Of a stretch of 64,000 nt of DNA, positions 26,511 to 34,646 are shown piece by piece. A program made the position numbers and the translations under genes. The DNA lies in assembly GCA_050283925.1 (NCBI GenBank), contig JBNOAI010000008.1:186001-250000 (forward strand), given 5' to 3'. The notes under the pieces were generated by a model that was given only the letters and a program-made list of their open reading frames with translations, had not been told where the DNA came from and made no database searches. The DNA comes from ZC4RG25 sp023428365 (GTDB lineage: Bacteria; Pseudomonadota; Alphaproteobacteria; Rhizobiales; Hyphomicrobiaceae). The first letter of the stretch is position 1; each line of letters opens with the position of its first letter.

Positions 26511-28130
26511 CTAAATCGGCACTTCGACAGCACGGGCCTTGGACCGGGATGACCGGACCCAAAGCGCAACCAGCAGTCGCGTCACAGTCACCGCCGTGAA
26601 CACCGATGTGAAAATGCCAATCGTCAGGGTCACAGCGAAGCCTCGGATCGGACCGGAACCCAGCCAGAACATCACGACGGCGGCAGCCAAGGTCGTGAGC
26701 TGAGAGTCAGCAATCGTCATGATCGCCCTGGCAAATCCCTGATCGATAGCTGTGATGCCCGGCTTGCCGGCACGGAGTTCCTCTCGGATACGCTCGTAGA
26801 TCAGCACGTTGGCGTCGACGGCCATGCCGATGGTTAAGACGAGGCCTGCGATGCCCGGCAGCGTCAGGGCTGCTCCCATCACCGTCATGATCGCGATGAT
26901 CAGGACGGCGTTGACGATCAGGCCGAAGGCGGCAAACAAACCGAAGGTGCCGTAAGCAATCGTGACCATGATCAATGATGCGACGCCGCCGACCACGAAG
27001 GCGCGGGTTCCCGCATCGATGGAGTCAGCCCCCAGAGACGGACCTACGGTACGTTCCTCAACGATCGTGAGCTTGGCTGGAAGCGCGCCCGATCGCAGCT
27101 GAATGGCGAGATTATTCGCGGATTCGACAGTAAAGCTACCCGAGATCTGCCCCGATCCGCCCAGAATTGGCTCGCGGATAACCGGCGCCGAGAGAACTTT
27201 GTCATCCAGCACGATGGCAAACGGCCGACCGACATTCTCCTGCGTGAAACGACCGAAAATCCGCGCGCCCGACTGGTCGAAACGGAACGAAATGATTGGC
27301 TCGTTGGTCCGCTGATCGAAGCCCGGCTGTGCATCGGTCAGATGGTCTCCGCGGACCACCGGCGACTCACGGAGCACATAGTTCACACCGTCCTGCTCGC
27401 CAGACGCGAAAACCTTGTATCCCGGCGGAGCGCGCGACGTGCTCGCTTCCAAACCGGACATTGTCGGATGAACCTCGTGGAAGCTGAGGCGCGCGGTCTC
27501 ACCGATCAGCGCCTTGAGCTGCGTCGTATCCTGCAGACCGGGGAACTGAACGACGATGCGATCCGAGCCTTGCCGCACGACCGTCGCTTCGGCCGTTCCC
27601 ATGGTATCGATACGGCGGCGGACTGTTTCGATCGACGCGCTGATCGCATTGGAGATGCGATAATGCATGCCCGCCTCTGTGGGCTGGATCGTAATCACAT
27701 CCGGTGCGGAACCGCGCTGGACGGAAATATCCTCACCCGAAGTTCCGAGAAGAGCGTTGCCCAAGGGCTGGACGAGACCGCGAAGATCCTTCAACGCGGC
27801 GTCCACCTGATCCGCCTGAGCCAGGCGGACTTGAACTGCGCCACCCTGAATGCCGAGGCCGGTAAAGCCGATCTTCGAATCGCGAAGCCGCCGGCGCGCA
27901 TCGTCGCGCAGCGCCTCGAGCCAATCCTGCCGGACGTCGTTCACGTCCATCGACAGCATCAAGTGCGCGCCGCCGCGCAGGTCGAGACCGAGGTTGATCT
28001 GGCGCTTCGGCAACCAGTCGGGCCAGGACTGCACCGTCTCCTTGGAAAACAGATTGGGGAGAGCGAACAATAGTCCGACCAAACAGGTCAACGTGATCGC
28101 GACGATCTTCCAGCGCGCGAAATGAAGCAT
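26511..28130 (-). CDS. secD: Protein translocase subunit SecD
   Basis: A 539-residue partner of SecF with six helices and a large periplasmic P1 domain. LGLDLRGGAHLMLSMD follows helix 1 and GMAVDANVLIYERIREELR is the family signature in helices 4-5. ATG 28130 (MLHFARWKI) is chosen because the first helix follows at once; the open frame extends to 28187, but the extra residues look non-coding. It is the second gene of the yajC-secD-secF unit. Confidence 0.95.
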   Translation of the reverse strand: MLHFARWKIVAITLTCLVGLLFALPNLFSKETVQSWPDWLPKRQINLGLDLRGGAHLMLSMDVNDVRQDWLEALRDDARRRLRDSKIGFTGLGIQGGAVQVRLAQADQVDAALKDLRGLVQPLGNALLGTSGEDISVQRGSAPDVITIQPTEAGMHYRISNAISASIETVRRRIDTMGTAEATVVRQGSDRIVVQFPGLQDTTQLKALIGETARLSFHEVHPTMSGLEASTSRAPPGYKVFASGEQDGVNYVLRESPVVRGDHLTDAQPGFDQRTNEPIISFRFDQSGARIFGRFTQENVGRPFAIVLDDKVLSAPVIREPILGGSGQISGSFTVESANNLAIQLRSGALPAKLTIVEERTVGPSLGADSIDAGTRAFVVGGVASLIMVTIAYGTFGLFAAFGLIVNAVLIIAIMTVMGAALTLPGIAGLVLTIGMAVDANVLIYERIREELRAGKPGITAIDQGFARAIMTIADSQLTTLAAAVVMFWLGSGPIRGFAVTLTIGIFTSVFTAVTVTRLLVALWVRSSRSKARAVEVPI

Positions 28131-28242
28131 AAGTTGTTCAACCCTCTCGGCACACGGACCAGACGCAATGTAGCATCTGCCCGGCAATCATGTGGCGGCC
28201 CATCCTCAGGATGTCCATACGGGCCGGCGATTGCCGGCTGCC

Positions 28243-28575
28243 TCAGGCGTTTTCCTTGACAGGCTCGCCCTTCGCCCTCACCTCGGCCACGGTCGACTTG
28301 ACGACACGGATCCGGGTTTGATCTGCGACCTCGACCTCGATCTCGTTGTCGTCCTTGACCTTGGTTACCTTGCCGATAATACCACCGGCGGTCACCACCG
28401 TGTCACCACGCCGGAGATTGTTCACCATCTCCCGATGCTGCTTCGCGCGCTGCTGCTGCGGCCTGAAGAGCAGAAAGTAGAAAATTACGAACATCAAAAG
28501 AATAGGCACAAGCTGCAGCATGAAGTCGCTGCCCCCGCCACCAGGAGCCTGTGCAAGGGCTGGAGTAATGAACAT
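28243..28575 (-). CDS. yajC: Preprotein translocase subunit YajC
   Basis: A 110-residue single-helix protein. The segment LVPILLMFVIFYFLLFRPQQ and the following QQRAKQHREMVNNLRRGD are the YajC signature, then VVTAGGIIGKVTKV of the small cytoplasmic domain. It associates with SecDF. ATG 28575 is chosen because AAGGA lies ten bases upstream. It heads the leftward unit yajC-secD-secF-NDUFAF3-like-PuuD-like-NDUFAF6-like. Confidence 0.93.
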   Translation of the reverse strand: MFITPALAQAPGGGGSDFMLQLVPILLMFVIFYFLLFRPQQQRAKQHREMVNNLRRGDTVVTAGGIIGKVTKVKDDNEIEVEVADQTRIRVVKSTVAEVRAKGEPVKENA

Positions 28576-28825
28576 TGAGATCCGTCCTTGGCGGTGAGCC
28601 GGCAAATAGTTAAACAGCCCTGCGGAGTATCCGCGGGGCCGTTCCGGTCTGATTGCGCCGCGAACTATAGTGGTACGCTGCTGCTTTGCAAGATACTCAA
28701 GCCACCCCTTCCCCAATCCGGCAGCTCAATGCGTGACGTTCTACGGCCTGTGGACTATAGAACGCCGCACGCCTGCGCTGCATCGGCACCGCGAAATGAA
28801 GCCTTCCTGACCGAGTTCACCCCTG

Positions 28826-29710
28826 ATGACGTCCCATATCGATACCGAGCTGCTCGAACGCATTGCCGCCGCACTGGAGCGTCTTGCCCCGCCGCGTCGC
28901 GACACCGTGGATCTTAATGCAGCCGAAGCCTATGTCTGGCGCGCCGATCCGGAAGGATTCATGCCCGTCAAACAGGTGAACCGTGTTCCGCTAGGGCTTT
29001 TGAAAGGCCTCGGGCAGCGCGCCGAACAACTTCTTGATAACACCGAGCGCTTTGCCAAGGGCTTGCCTGCCAACAATGCCCTGCTCTGGGGTGCCCGTGG
29101 CATGGGCAAGTCCTCGCTCGTCAAAGCCGCTCACGCGGAGGTGCGGCGCCGCCTTGGACTGGGAAAGTCGCCGAATTCTCCGGACCTCAAGCTCGTTGAA
29201 ATCCATCGCGAGGACATCGGCTCGCTGCCCGCATGCCTCAGCTACATTCGCGACAGCCACCACCGGTTCATCGTGTTTTGCGACGATCTCTCGTTCGATC
29301 ACGACGACACCAGTTATAAATCCCTCAAGGCGGTGCTGGATGGCGGCATCGAGGGACGACCGGACAACGTCATTTTCTACGCCACATCCAACCGCCGCCA
29401 CCTGATGCCCCGCGACATGATGGAAAACGAGCGCTCGACGGCGATCAATCCATCAGAGGCCGTTGAAGAGAAGGTGTCGCTCTCGGATCGCTTCGGTCTC
29501 TGGCTCGGCTTCCACAACGGCACGCAGGATCAGTACTTCGATATGATCCGCGGTTATGCCGCTTACCACGATCTGAAAATCAGTGATGAAGAGCTGATCC
29601 GCGATGCGCTGGAATGGTCGATGACGCGCGGCGGCCGGTCCGGTCGCGTGGCCTGGCAGTACATTCAGGATCTCGCCGGACGCCTGGGCCAGAAGCTGAA
29701 GGTCGAGTAG
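28826..29710 (+). CDS. DUF815 family AAA-type ATPase
   Basis: A 294-residue P-loop protein. Walker A is LLWGARGMGKSSLVKA, Walker B is FIVFCDDLSFD, and IFYATSNRRHLMP is the sensor region. DUF815 proteins are widespread in Alphaproteobacteria and usually lie next to yajC-secDF, as here, on the opposite strand. Their substrate is unknown. It is divergent from yajC and its stop is 12 bases from that of the convergent fused kinase gene. Confidence 0.88.
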   Translation: MTSHIDTELLERIAAALERLAPPRRDTVDLNAAEAYVWRADPEGFMPVKQVNRVPLGLLKGLGQRAEQLLDNTERFAKGLPANNALLWGARGMGKSSLVKAAHAEVRRRLGLGKSPNSPDLKLVEIHREDIGSLPACLSYIRDSHHRFIVFCDDLSFDHDDTSYKSLKAVLDGGIEGRPDNVIFYATSNRRHLMPRDMMENERSTAINPSEAVEEKVSLSDRFGLWLGFHNGTQDQYFDMIRGYAAYHDLKISDEELIRDALEWSMTRGGRSGRVAWQYIQDLAGRLGQKLKVE

Positions 29711-29722
29711 TGCGAAAGGGTT

Positions 29723-31279
29723 TCAGCGGCGCTTCAGTACAGCTTGCGCCTGGCTGAGCGTCGTTTCGATGTCACCTCCGGCATCGACCACGGTCCAGGC
29801 CGCAGACAGCGTCCCGATTTCATAGTCGAGCTGCTGTTTGACGACTTCGACGGTCGCATCCGAAGCATCGTTGCGCCGCTGCGCGACACGGCTTGCCAGG
29901 ATTTCGGAAGCGGCCGTCAGCCACAAACCGTGCAGCGGAACGTCGAGCGCGCTGGCCATGTCTTCCAGATCGGCCCGCTCCTCGGGCCGCGCGTAAACCG
30001 CATCGACGACAACGGAATGTCCGGCCGAAAGCACGCGCCGGGCCTTGTCAACCAGTATCCCGTAAACCGACCTCGCCGCAGCCGAAGTATAGGCTTCCAG
30101 GCCCAATCGATCTGTTTCGCCAACGCCGAACAGACTCTTACGCTCAAGATCACTGCGCAGATGCACAGCGCCAGGAGCCGGAATGAGATCAGGCGCGAGA
30201 CGTGCCGCCAAGGTGGATTTGCCCGTTCCGGACAATCCCGCGACTGCGATCAATTTCGGCGATCCCGGATGGAGGTATTCGAGTGCAGCCTCCAGATAGC
30301 GGAGGGCGGTGACGCGGTCCTGCTCCTCATTCTTCTGCGCAGCACGCTCGGCCGTCACCATCGCTCTGACGCCCGCACGCAGTCCCAGAAATAGCGGTAA
30401 CGCCGCCAGGCCGTCGAGATCCCTCATCGCGGCCGAGCGCCAGAGGTAACGGTTCAGCACCGTATTGGATGCGCTGCGTAACCCACGATGATCGAGATCC
30501 ATCAGCAGAAACGCCAGATCGTAGAGCGTATCGACGCGCGCAACGTCCTCATCGAATTCGATGGCGTCGAACAGCATGGGCCGCCCGTTCCACAGCACGA
30601 TATTGCGCAGATGCGAGTCGCCATGACAGCGACGAACGAAACCCTCCTTTGCCCGCGTATTCAAAAGACGCGAAACGTGTCCATGTTGGTCTGATGCGCT
30701 TTTCCTGAAGCGTTCGGCTAGGTCCCGGGGAAGGATGTCGGCCCGTCCGACAATATTATCCGAAAGTGCTTCGACCAACCTTCGTATCGCGGCTGCAGAA
30801 TCTTGACCATCGATGCGTTCGGCACGCACGTGCCCCTCGAACACGGTATCCGCAAGATCGCGGGCCAGTGCGCCGGGAACGCCCTGATGGTCGGCAATCC
30901 ACGCCAACAAATCGTTCTGGGGGAAACGGCGCATGTAAACCGCCCACTCGACCGGCTCGCCCTTCCCATCGAATTCCAGCCCGCCGTCTGCCGCGCGCGT
31001 AATCGGCACACAACCGAGGTACAGATCCGGCGCCCACGTCCTGTTCACCTCGACCTCGCGGCGGCACACGGCCTCGCGTTTCTTCAACGTCGAGAAATCC
31101 ATGTACGGAAAGTCGACCGCACGCTTGATCTTCCAGACGTTATCTCCGGCCAGAAATACCATGGCGCCATGCGTATCGACCCGTTCGACTTGCTCAGGCC
31201 GCGGCCGATAGCTGCCGGGCTCCGATAGAAAGGCCTCGACCTCGGTTTGATCGCGGTCCGGGGCTCGGGCCTCGGTCAT
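29723..31279 (-). CDS. Fused APH-like phosphotransferase and P-loop kinase
   Basis: A 518-residue two-domain protein. Residues 1-330 resemble aminoglycoside/choline phosphotransferases: FVRRCHGDSHLRNIVLWNG is the catalytic loop (Brenner-type HGDxHxxN) and MLFDAIEFDE carries the metal-binding Asp. Residues 340-518 are an AAA_33-type kinase with Walker A AGLSGTGKSTLAARL. The fusion is common in Proteobacteria, but its substrate is unknown; I do not infer antibiotic resistance. Full length is typical of the fusion. It is convergent with the DUF815 gene. Confidence 0.82.
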   Translation of the reverse strand: MTEARAPDRDQTEVEAFLSEPGSYRPRPEQVERVDTHGAMVFLAGDNVWKIKRAVDFPYMDFSTLKKREAVCRREVEVNRTWAPDLYLGCVPITRAADGGLEFDGKGEPVEWAVYMRRFPQNDLLAWIADHQGVPGALARDLADTVFEGHVRAERIDGQDSAAAIRRLVEALSDNIVGRADILPRDLAERFRKSASDQHGHVSRLLNTRAKEGFVRRCHGDSHLRNIVLWNGRPMLFDAIEFDEDVARVDTLYDLAFLLMDLDHRGLRSASNTVLNRYLWRSAAMRDLDGLAALPLFLGLRAGVRAMVTAERAAQKNEEQDRVTALRYLEAALEYLHPGSPKLIAVAGLSGTGKSTLAARLAPDLIPAPGAVHLRSDLERKSLFGVGETDRLGLEAYTSAAARSVYGILVDKARRVLSAGHSVVVDAVYARPEERADLEDMASALDVPLHGLWLTAASEILASRVAQRRNDASDATVEVVKQQLDYEIGTLSAAWTVVDAGGDIETTLSQAQAVLKRR

Positions 31280-31307
31280 CGCTCCTCACGATCTCGTACT
31301 GGCGGCG

Positions 31308-31598
31308 TTAGCAGACAGTAGGCTGGCACAATTGGACCTCGAATTTCATATGGGGCCGCGCGCGCGTGAAGTCGAACTCCCGGCCATCGATACAGCGTAT
31401 CCGGCCTTCCAAACCGATATGGCCGCCGACCGGAACTTCGCGCACCCACTGGATCTCGCGCAGTTCGCATTTCTTCTCGCTCGCCAGCACCTGCCTGAGG
31501 ACCGTCTGCCAAACCTCTTTCTCGGCGGCTACCTGTGCGGTTGCCGCGCCCGTCCCCAGCACTATCATCCACGCTGCAAAAGAATAACCGTATCGCAT
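31308..31598 (-). CDS. Small exported protein, unknown function
   Basis: A 96-residue protein with a signal peptide (SFAAWMIVLGTGAATAQ). The mature part has four cysteines (KKCELRE, GRIRCIDGRE, VQLCQPTVC), consistent with two disulfides in the periplasm. I do not recognise the family. ATG 31598 is chosen because CAGGAG lies eight bases upstream; an in-frame start at 31628 would put residues before the signal peptide. It is divergent from the universal stress protein gene, so the FixK/FNR-like box between them could act on either. Confidence 0.6.
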   Translation of the reverse strand: MRYGYSFAAWMIVLGTGAATAQVAAEKEVWQTVLRQVLASEKKCELREIQWVREVPVGGHIGLEGRIRCIDGREFDFTRARPHMKFEVQLCQPTVC

Positions 31599-31653
31599 CT
31601 GAAACTCCTGCCGCTGACAGGAATTCACCTTTCAGACCAGCGGCGACCGCACC

Positions 31654-31667
31654 TTGACCTCCATCAA
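31654..31667. promoter_or_regulatory. FixK/FNR-type binding site
   Basis: TTGACCTCCATCAA matches the FNR/FixK consensus TTGAT-N4-ATCAA at nine of ten specified bases. It is centred about 70 bases upstream of the usp start, which would allow the usual -41.5 activator position with a leader of about 29 bases. Confidence 0.6.
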
Positions 31668-31730
31668 CGCGCCCGAAATCATCCTGCGCCAGGAATTTTC
31701 CAGCACCACTCGCAACCATAGGACAGCGCT

Positions 31731-32561
31731 ATGTCGTACAAGACCGTCCTGATGCACTTGAATCGTGACCAGCGCGCGAACCAGGTTCTCGCCGCCGGCG
31801 TTCAAATCGCAAACGCGTTCAATGCTCACCTGATCGGCCTGCGCGTCTTTCCGGCATTCCGGCTGCGTCCGCCAATCCCCCTTCCTATCGGTCAGGAAGT
31901 CCTCGGCGCGATTGCAGCGCAAGTCCGGGACGAAACCGCGCGGATCAAAACCCAGTTCGATGATGCGACGGGCCAGCAGCAGTTCGTTTCCGAATGGCGC
32001 TCCGTCACAACGGAGCGACGCGACCCGGCCGAAATCATCATGGAGCACGGACGCGCGGCAGACCTGATCATTGCCAGCCAGGCGGACCCAAATTGGGATC
32101 TCTCGCCGATACTCGATTTTCCTGACCAACTGGCACTCGGCAGTGGTCGCCCGGTCCTTGTCGTCCCGACTTCCGGGGTGTTCCAGCACGTTCCCAAAAC
32201 CATCACGGTTGCCTGGAACGGACGACGCGAAGCTGCCCGCGCGGTCTCGGATGCGATGCCGCTTCTCAAAAGAGCTGACCGCGTCTACGTGCTGACTGTC
32301 GCCAGCGAACCGCGCGAAGGCGGATTACCGGACACCGAAATCGCAGCGACGCTCGCTCGTCATGGCGTGAAGGTTTCGGTAAATGAGCTTCAGGCGTCCG
32401 ACTCCGCAGCAGGCGAAGAGATTGCGCGCCGTGCGGCGGAACAATCCGAGCTGCTGGTGATGGGCGCCTACGGACGTTCTCGTTTCAGCGAATTCATTCT
32501 CGGCGGCGTAACACGCCACATGCTGAAATCAATGACGATCCCAGTTTTGTTCTCTCACTGA
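31731..32561 (+). CDS. Tandem-domain universal stress protein
   Basis: A 276-residue protein with two UspA domains (about 1-145 and 150-276). The second ends with GAYGRSRFSEFILGGVTRHM, the G-x2-G-x9-G(S/T) ATP-binding motif. The first domain lacks a full motif (SQADPNWDLSP), so only one nucleotide site is likely. Tandem Usp proteins are typical low-oxygen or stress proteins. The FixK/FNR box upstream supports induction at low oxygen. A hairpin at 32588-32618 follows the stop. Confidence 0.9.
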   Translation: MSYKTVLMHLNRDQRANQVLAAGVQIANAFNAHLIGLRVFPAFRLRPPIPLPIGQEVLGAIAAQVRDETARIKTQFDDATGQQQFVSEWRSVTTERRDPAEIIMEHGRAADLIIASQADPNWDLSPILDFPDQLALGSGRPVLVVPTSGVFQHVPKTITVAWNGRREAARAVSDAMPLLKRADRVYVLTVASEPREGGLPDTEIAATLARHGVKVSVNELQASDSAAGEEIARRAAEQSELLVMGAYGRSRFSEFILGGVTRHMLKSMTIPVLFSH

Positions 32562-32933
32562 CGCTGGCGACATTTCCAACCGCAAAAGCAAACGCCGCCG
32601 AATAGAGACGGCGTTTGCGGCGCGGCCAGCAGTGCAATTACTGAAAAGAGATTATAGCTAACACGGGATGAATCCTGCGCACTCAATGCGTCCTCCAAAA
32701 GTTACCTGACGCTTACGGCCGCATGTTTTATGGCCCTCTCAATCATTTCCAACCGTGCTGATCGAGCCGTACGCCTGGGGTCTCAAGTCGGCGTTCGAAA
32801 TTCATCAGCTTACGTTCATTTTTGTCGGGTAACGTATTTTCCGGTGGCTCAAAATACGCCGTCCACCGTCGGACGGCCCCGATTGCGTCGCTGAGAAGCC
32901 GTCGATAGCGGCGATGGGGAGGACTAAGACGTC
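32562..32933. other. Intergenic region with two hairpins
   Basis: A 372-base gap between usp and the broken DUF2189 gene. Besides the hairpin at 32588-32618, CGTATTTT at 32833-32840 is repeated in inverted form as AAAATACG at 32851-32858. I see no gene, and no second FixK box. Confidence 0.4.
32588..32618. terminator. Hairpin after usp
   Basis: GCAAACGCCG at 32588-32597 pairs perfectly with CGGCGTTTGC at 32609-32618 around an 11-base loop. It starts 27 bases after the usp stop. A T-run lies on its minus-strand side only, so it may stop leftward transcription best. Confidence 0.5.
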
Positions 32934-33757
32934 ATGGCCAAAGAAGCTGTGCAGCCTGGATCCGTCATCAGAAAAAGAGCTTCCTCAGAAATCCGGATTC
33001 GGACGATCCCAGTGCATGCGCCGTTCGACTGGTTGGCCGCCGGGTGGCGCGATTTGTGGTCCGCTCCGAGCATCGGCCTTCTCTACGGCATGGCCTTCGC
33101 CGCTTTCGCATTTGCAATGGCTGTGGGCCTTCAGCAGTTCGGCAAGCAATCGCTGATCCTTGCGCTCGGCGGTGGATTTCTTCTCGTCGGTCCGCTCGTC
33201 GCCGTCGGACTCTATGAAACGAGCCGGCACCTGGAAGCCGGGGAGCGGTCACGCTTACTGCAGTCCTGAAGGCTGGCAACCGCTCTTCAACCCAACTCGC
33301 GTGTTTCGGTGCGATCCTCGCCCTCGCCTATGCGCTATGGCTGCAGCTGGCTTTCATGCTGTTCTCGCTGTTCATGGATAGTCGCGACATGCCGCCGGCA
33401 AATGAGTTCGTCCCGCAGCTGCTGTTCACGTCACGCGGACTAGGACTTCTGGCAGTGAGCATGACGGTTGGTGGTGTGATCGCTGGCCTGGTTTTCACCA
33501 TTTCTGTGATCTCGGTGCCATTGATGATGGCACGTCAAATCGACGTCGTATCGGCGATGGCGGCCAGCGCCGAAGCCGTGGTTCTCAATCTGAAACCGAT
33601 GGCTCTATGGGCGGCACTTGTCGCCAGCATCATCATGCTGGGAATCTCAACGCTTTGCGTCGGGCTGATCATCGCCTTCCCGCTGATCGGTCACGCGAGT
33701 TGGCACGCATTCCGCAGCCTGGTTCAGGGGCGCTCGGTCAGGGATTTCAATGCGTAG
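32934..33757 (+). pseudogene. DUF2189 membrane protein gene broken by a frameshift
   Basis: Two frames together encode one DUF2189 protein. The first (32934-33269) gives the N-terminus and two helices up to LYETSRHLEAGERSR, then stops. A second frame, read from about 33245 to 33757, continues with VTLTAVLKAGNRSSTQLACF, four more helices and FPLIGHASWHAFRSLV. One missing base near 33244-33250 (EAGE|PVTLTAVLKAG would be expected) restores a full-length protein of about 274 residues. The intact relative at 7211 has the same layout. Codon use is normal in both parts, so the break is recent or is a sequencing error. GGGAGG upstream of ATG 32934 is intact. Confidence 0.8.
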
Positions 33758-33781
33758 GTTTCGCGTTCGACAGCAATTGCC

Positions 33782-34024
33782 TTAAAGAAGCAAATGAGAT
33801 CCGTCGCAGAATGGCGGGTCATCGGTCGACTTGCAGCCGCACAAGTTTACGACTCCTGTCGCCTCGGCAACAAACCGGACCGGTTCGATCCCCGTGCCCT
33901 TATGCGATCCGTCGCAGAAGGGTTGCCGCGCGGAGCGCCCGCACGAGCACCAGAGATACGCCCGCCCTTCGGTCAGTTCGACCTGATAAGGACCTGTCTG
34001 TGCCACGATTGGTTCTTCGGCCAT
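33782..34024 (-). CDS. Double-CDGSH iron-sulfur protein
   Basis: An 80-residue protein with two CDGSH motifs, each binding a 2Fe-2S cluster through three Cys and one His: CSCGRSARQPFCDGSH and CGCKSTDDPPFCDGSH. It has no membrane anchor or signal peptide. Bacterial members of this type are small electron-transfer or redox-sensing proteins of unknown partner. ATG 34024 is chosen because a G-rich stretch lies upstream; the frame extends to 34069. It is convergent with the broken DUF2189 gene (25 bases between stops). Confidence 0.88.
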   Translation of the reverse strand: MAEEPIVAQTGPYQVELTEGRAYLWCSCGRSARQPFCDGSHKGTGIEPVRFVAEATGVVNLCGCKSTDDPPFCDGSHLLL

Positions 34025-34646
34025 TCCAGCCCCCAGATTGATCGCCGCAAGCCGGCGGCATTCGCGCAAATGTACCTGCGGTCAAGATAGCGCAAGTCTG
34101 TCAATTGTCGGCTGCACCCATGGTCGCAATCTTCGACCTGTTCTAGATAGCAGGCGCCGCGTTCTTATGGAAAGATCGAATGGTCAGACGGCAAGTCGTT
34201 CTGGCAGGAACATCTGGCGGATTACTGATCAATGGGATCAGCCGTGAGGGTTAGCAAAGAGTAAAATTCGCAACCCTTGCGTTAGGACTGTTTTGTCCTC
34301 TCGTTCGACCGCGAGCCATTGATCGGTTACAAGATCACTATCGACCCAGGCAAGGTACTCGCAAAACTCTCCCATGCGAGCGTGAGCATCCGGACCTGCT
34401 GTTCAGTTGTTCGAGGCGTCGCTGTCATCTCGACGTTCGCCTCTCGAACGACATCCGATCTCTCGCCAGCATTGGCGATGAAAATATGATCGGTAGGCTC
34501 TATCAGCCCGGTGCGCCGGGTAGTGTTTGCGTCCCCCAGGACGTACGACTCTCAGGTTTTCGACCTGACAATTCTCCCCTGATACATAGTTCCCCTCCTC
34601 CAGCTGGAGGAGGGGATTTTCTTTGTCAGACCGTCGCGGAAATTCT
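34025..34646. other. 622-base intergenic region without recognised gene
   Basis: The gap lies between the CDGSH and DapA-family genes, both leftward. It contains CTGATC/GATCAG arms near 34227-34243, AGGAC/GTCCT arms with a T-rich loop near 34286-34301, CAGGT/ACCTG arms near 34553-34567, and the 24-base palindrome at 34592-34615. The short open frames do not look like protein. I found no tRNA-like fold. Confidence 0.4.
34592..34615. terminator. Perfect 24-base palindrome, terminator-like
   Basis: CCCCTCCTCCAG (34592-34603) is followed directly by its reverse complement (34604-34615). ATTTTCTTT follows on the plus strand. It lies 31 bases beyond the DapA-family stop, so it probably ends that leftward transcript, although the T-rich side faces the other way. 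Confidence 0.5.

Noticed and set aside
29723..31279. Aminoglycoside resistance function of the fused phosphotransferase
   Set aside because: The APH-like fold is shared by many small-molecule kinases, and this fusion with a P-loop kinase is a widespread housekeeping-type protein without a known resistance role.
34227..34243. CTGATC/GATCAG dyad as a FixK/FNR box
   Set aside because: The half sites lack the TTGAT/ATCAA core with a four-base spacer.
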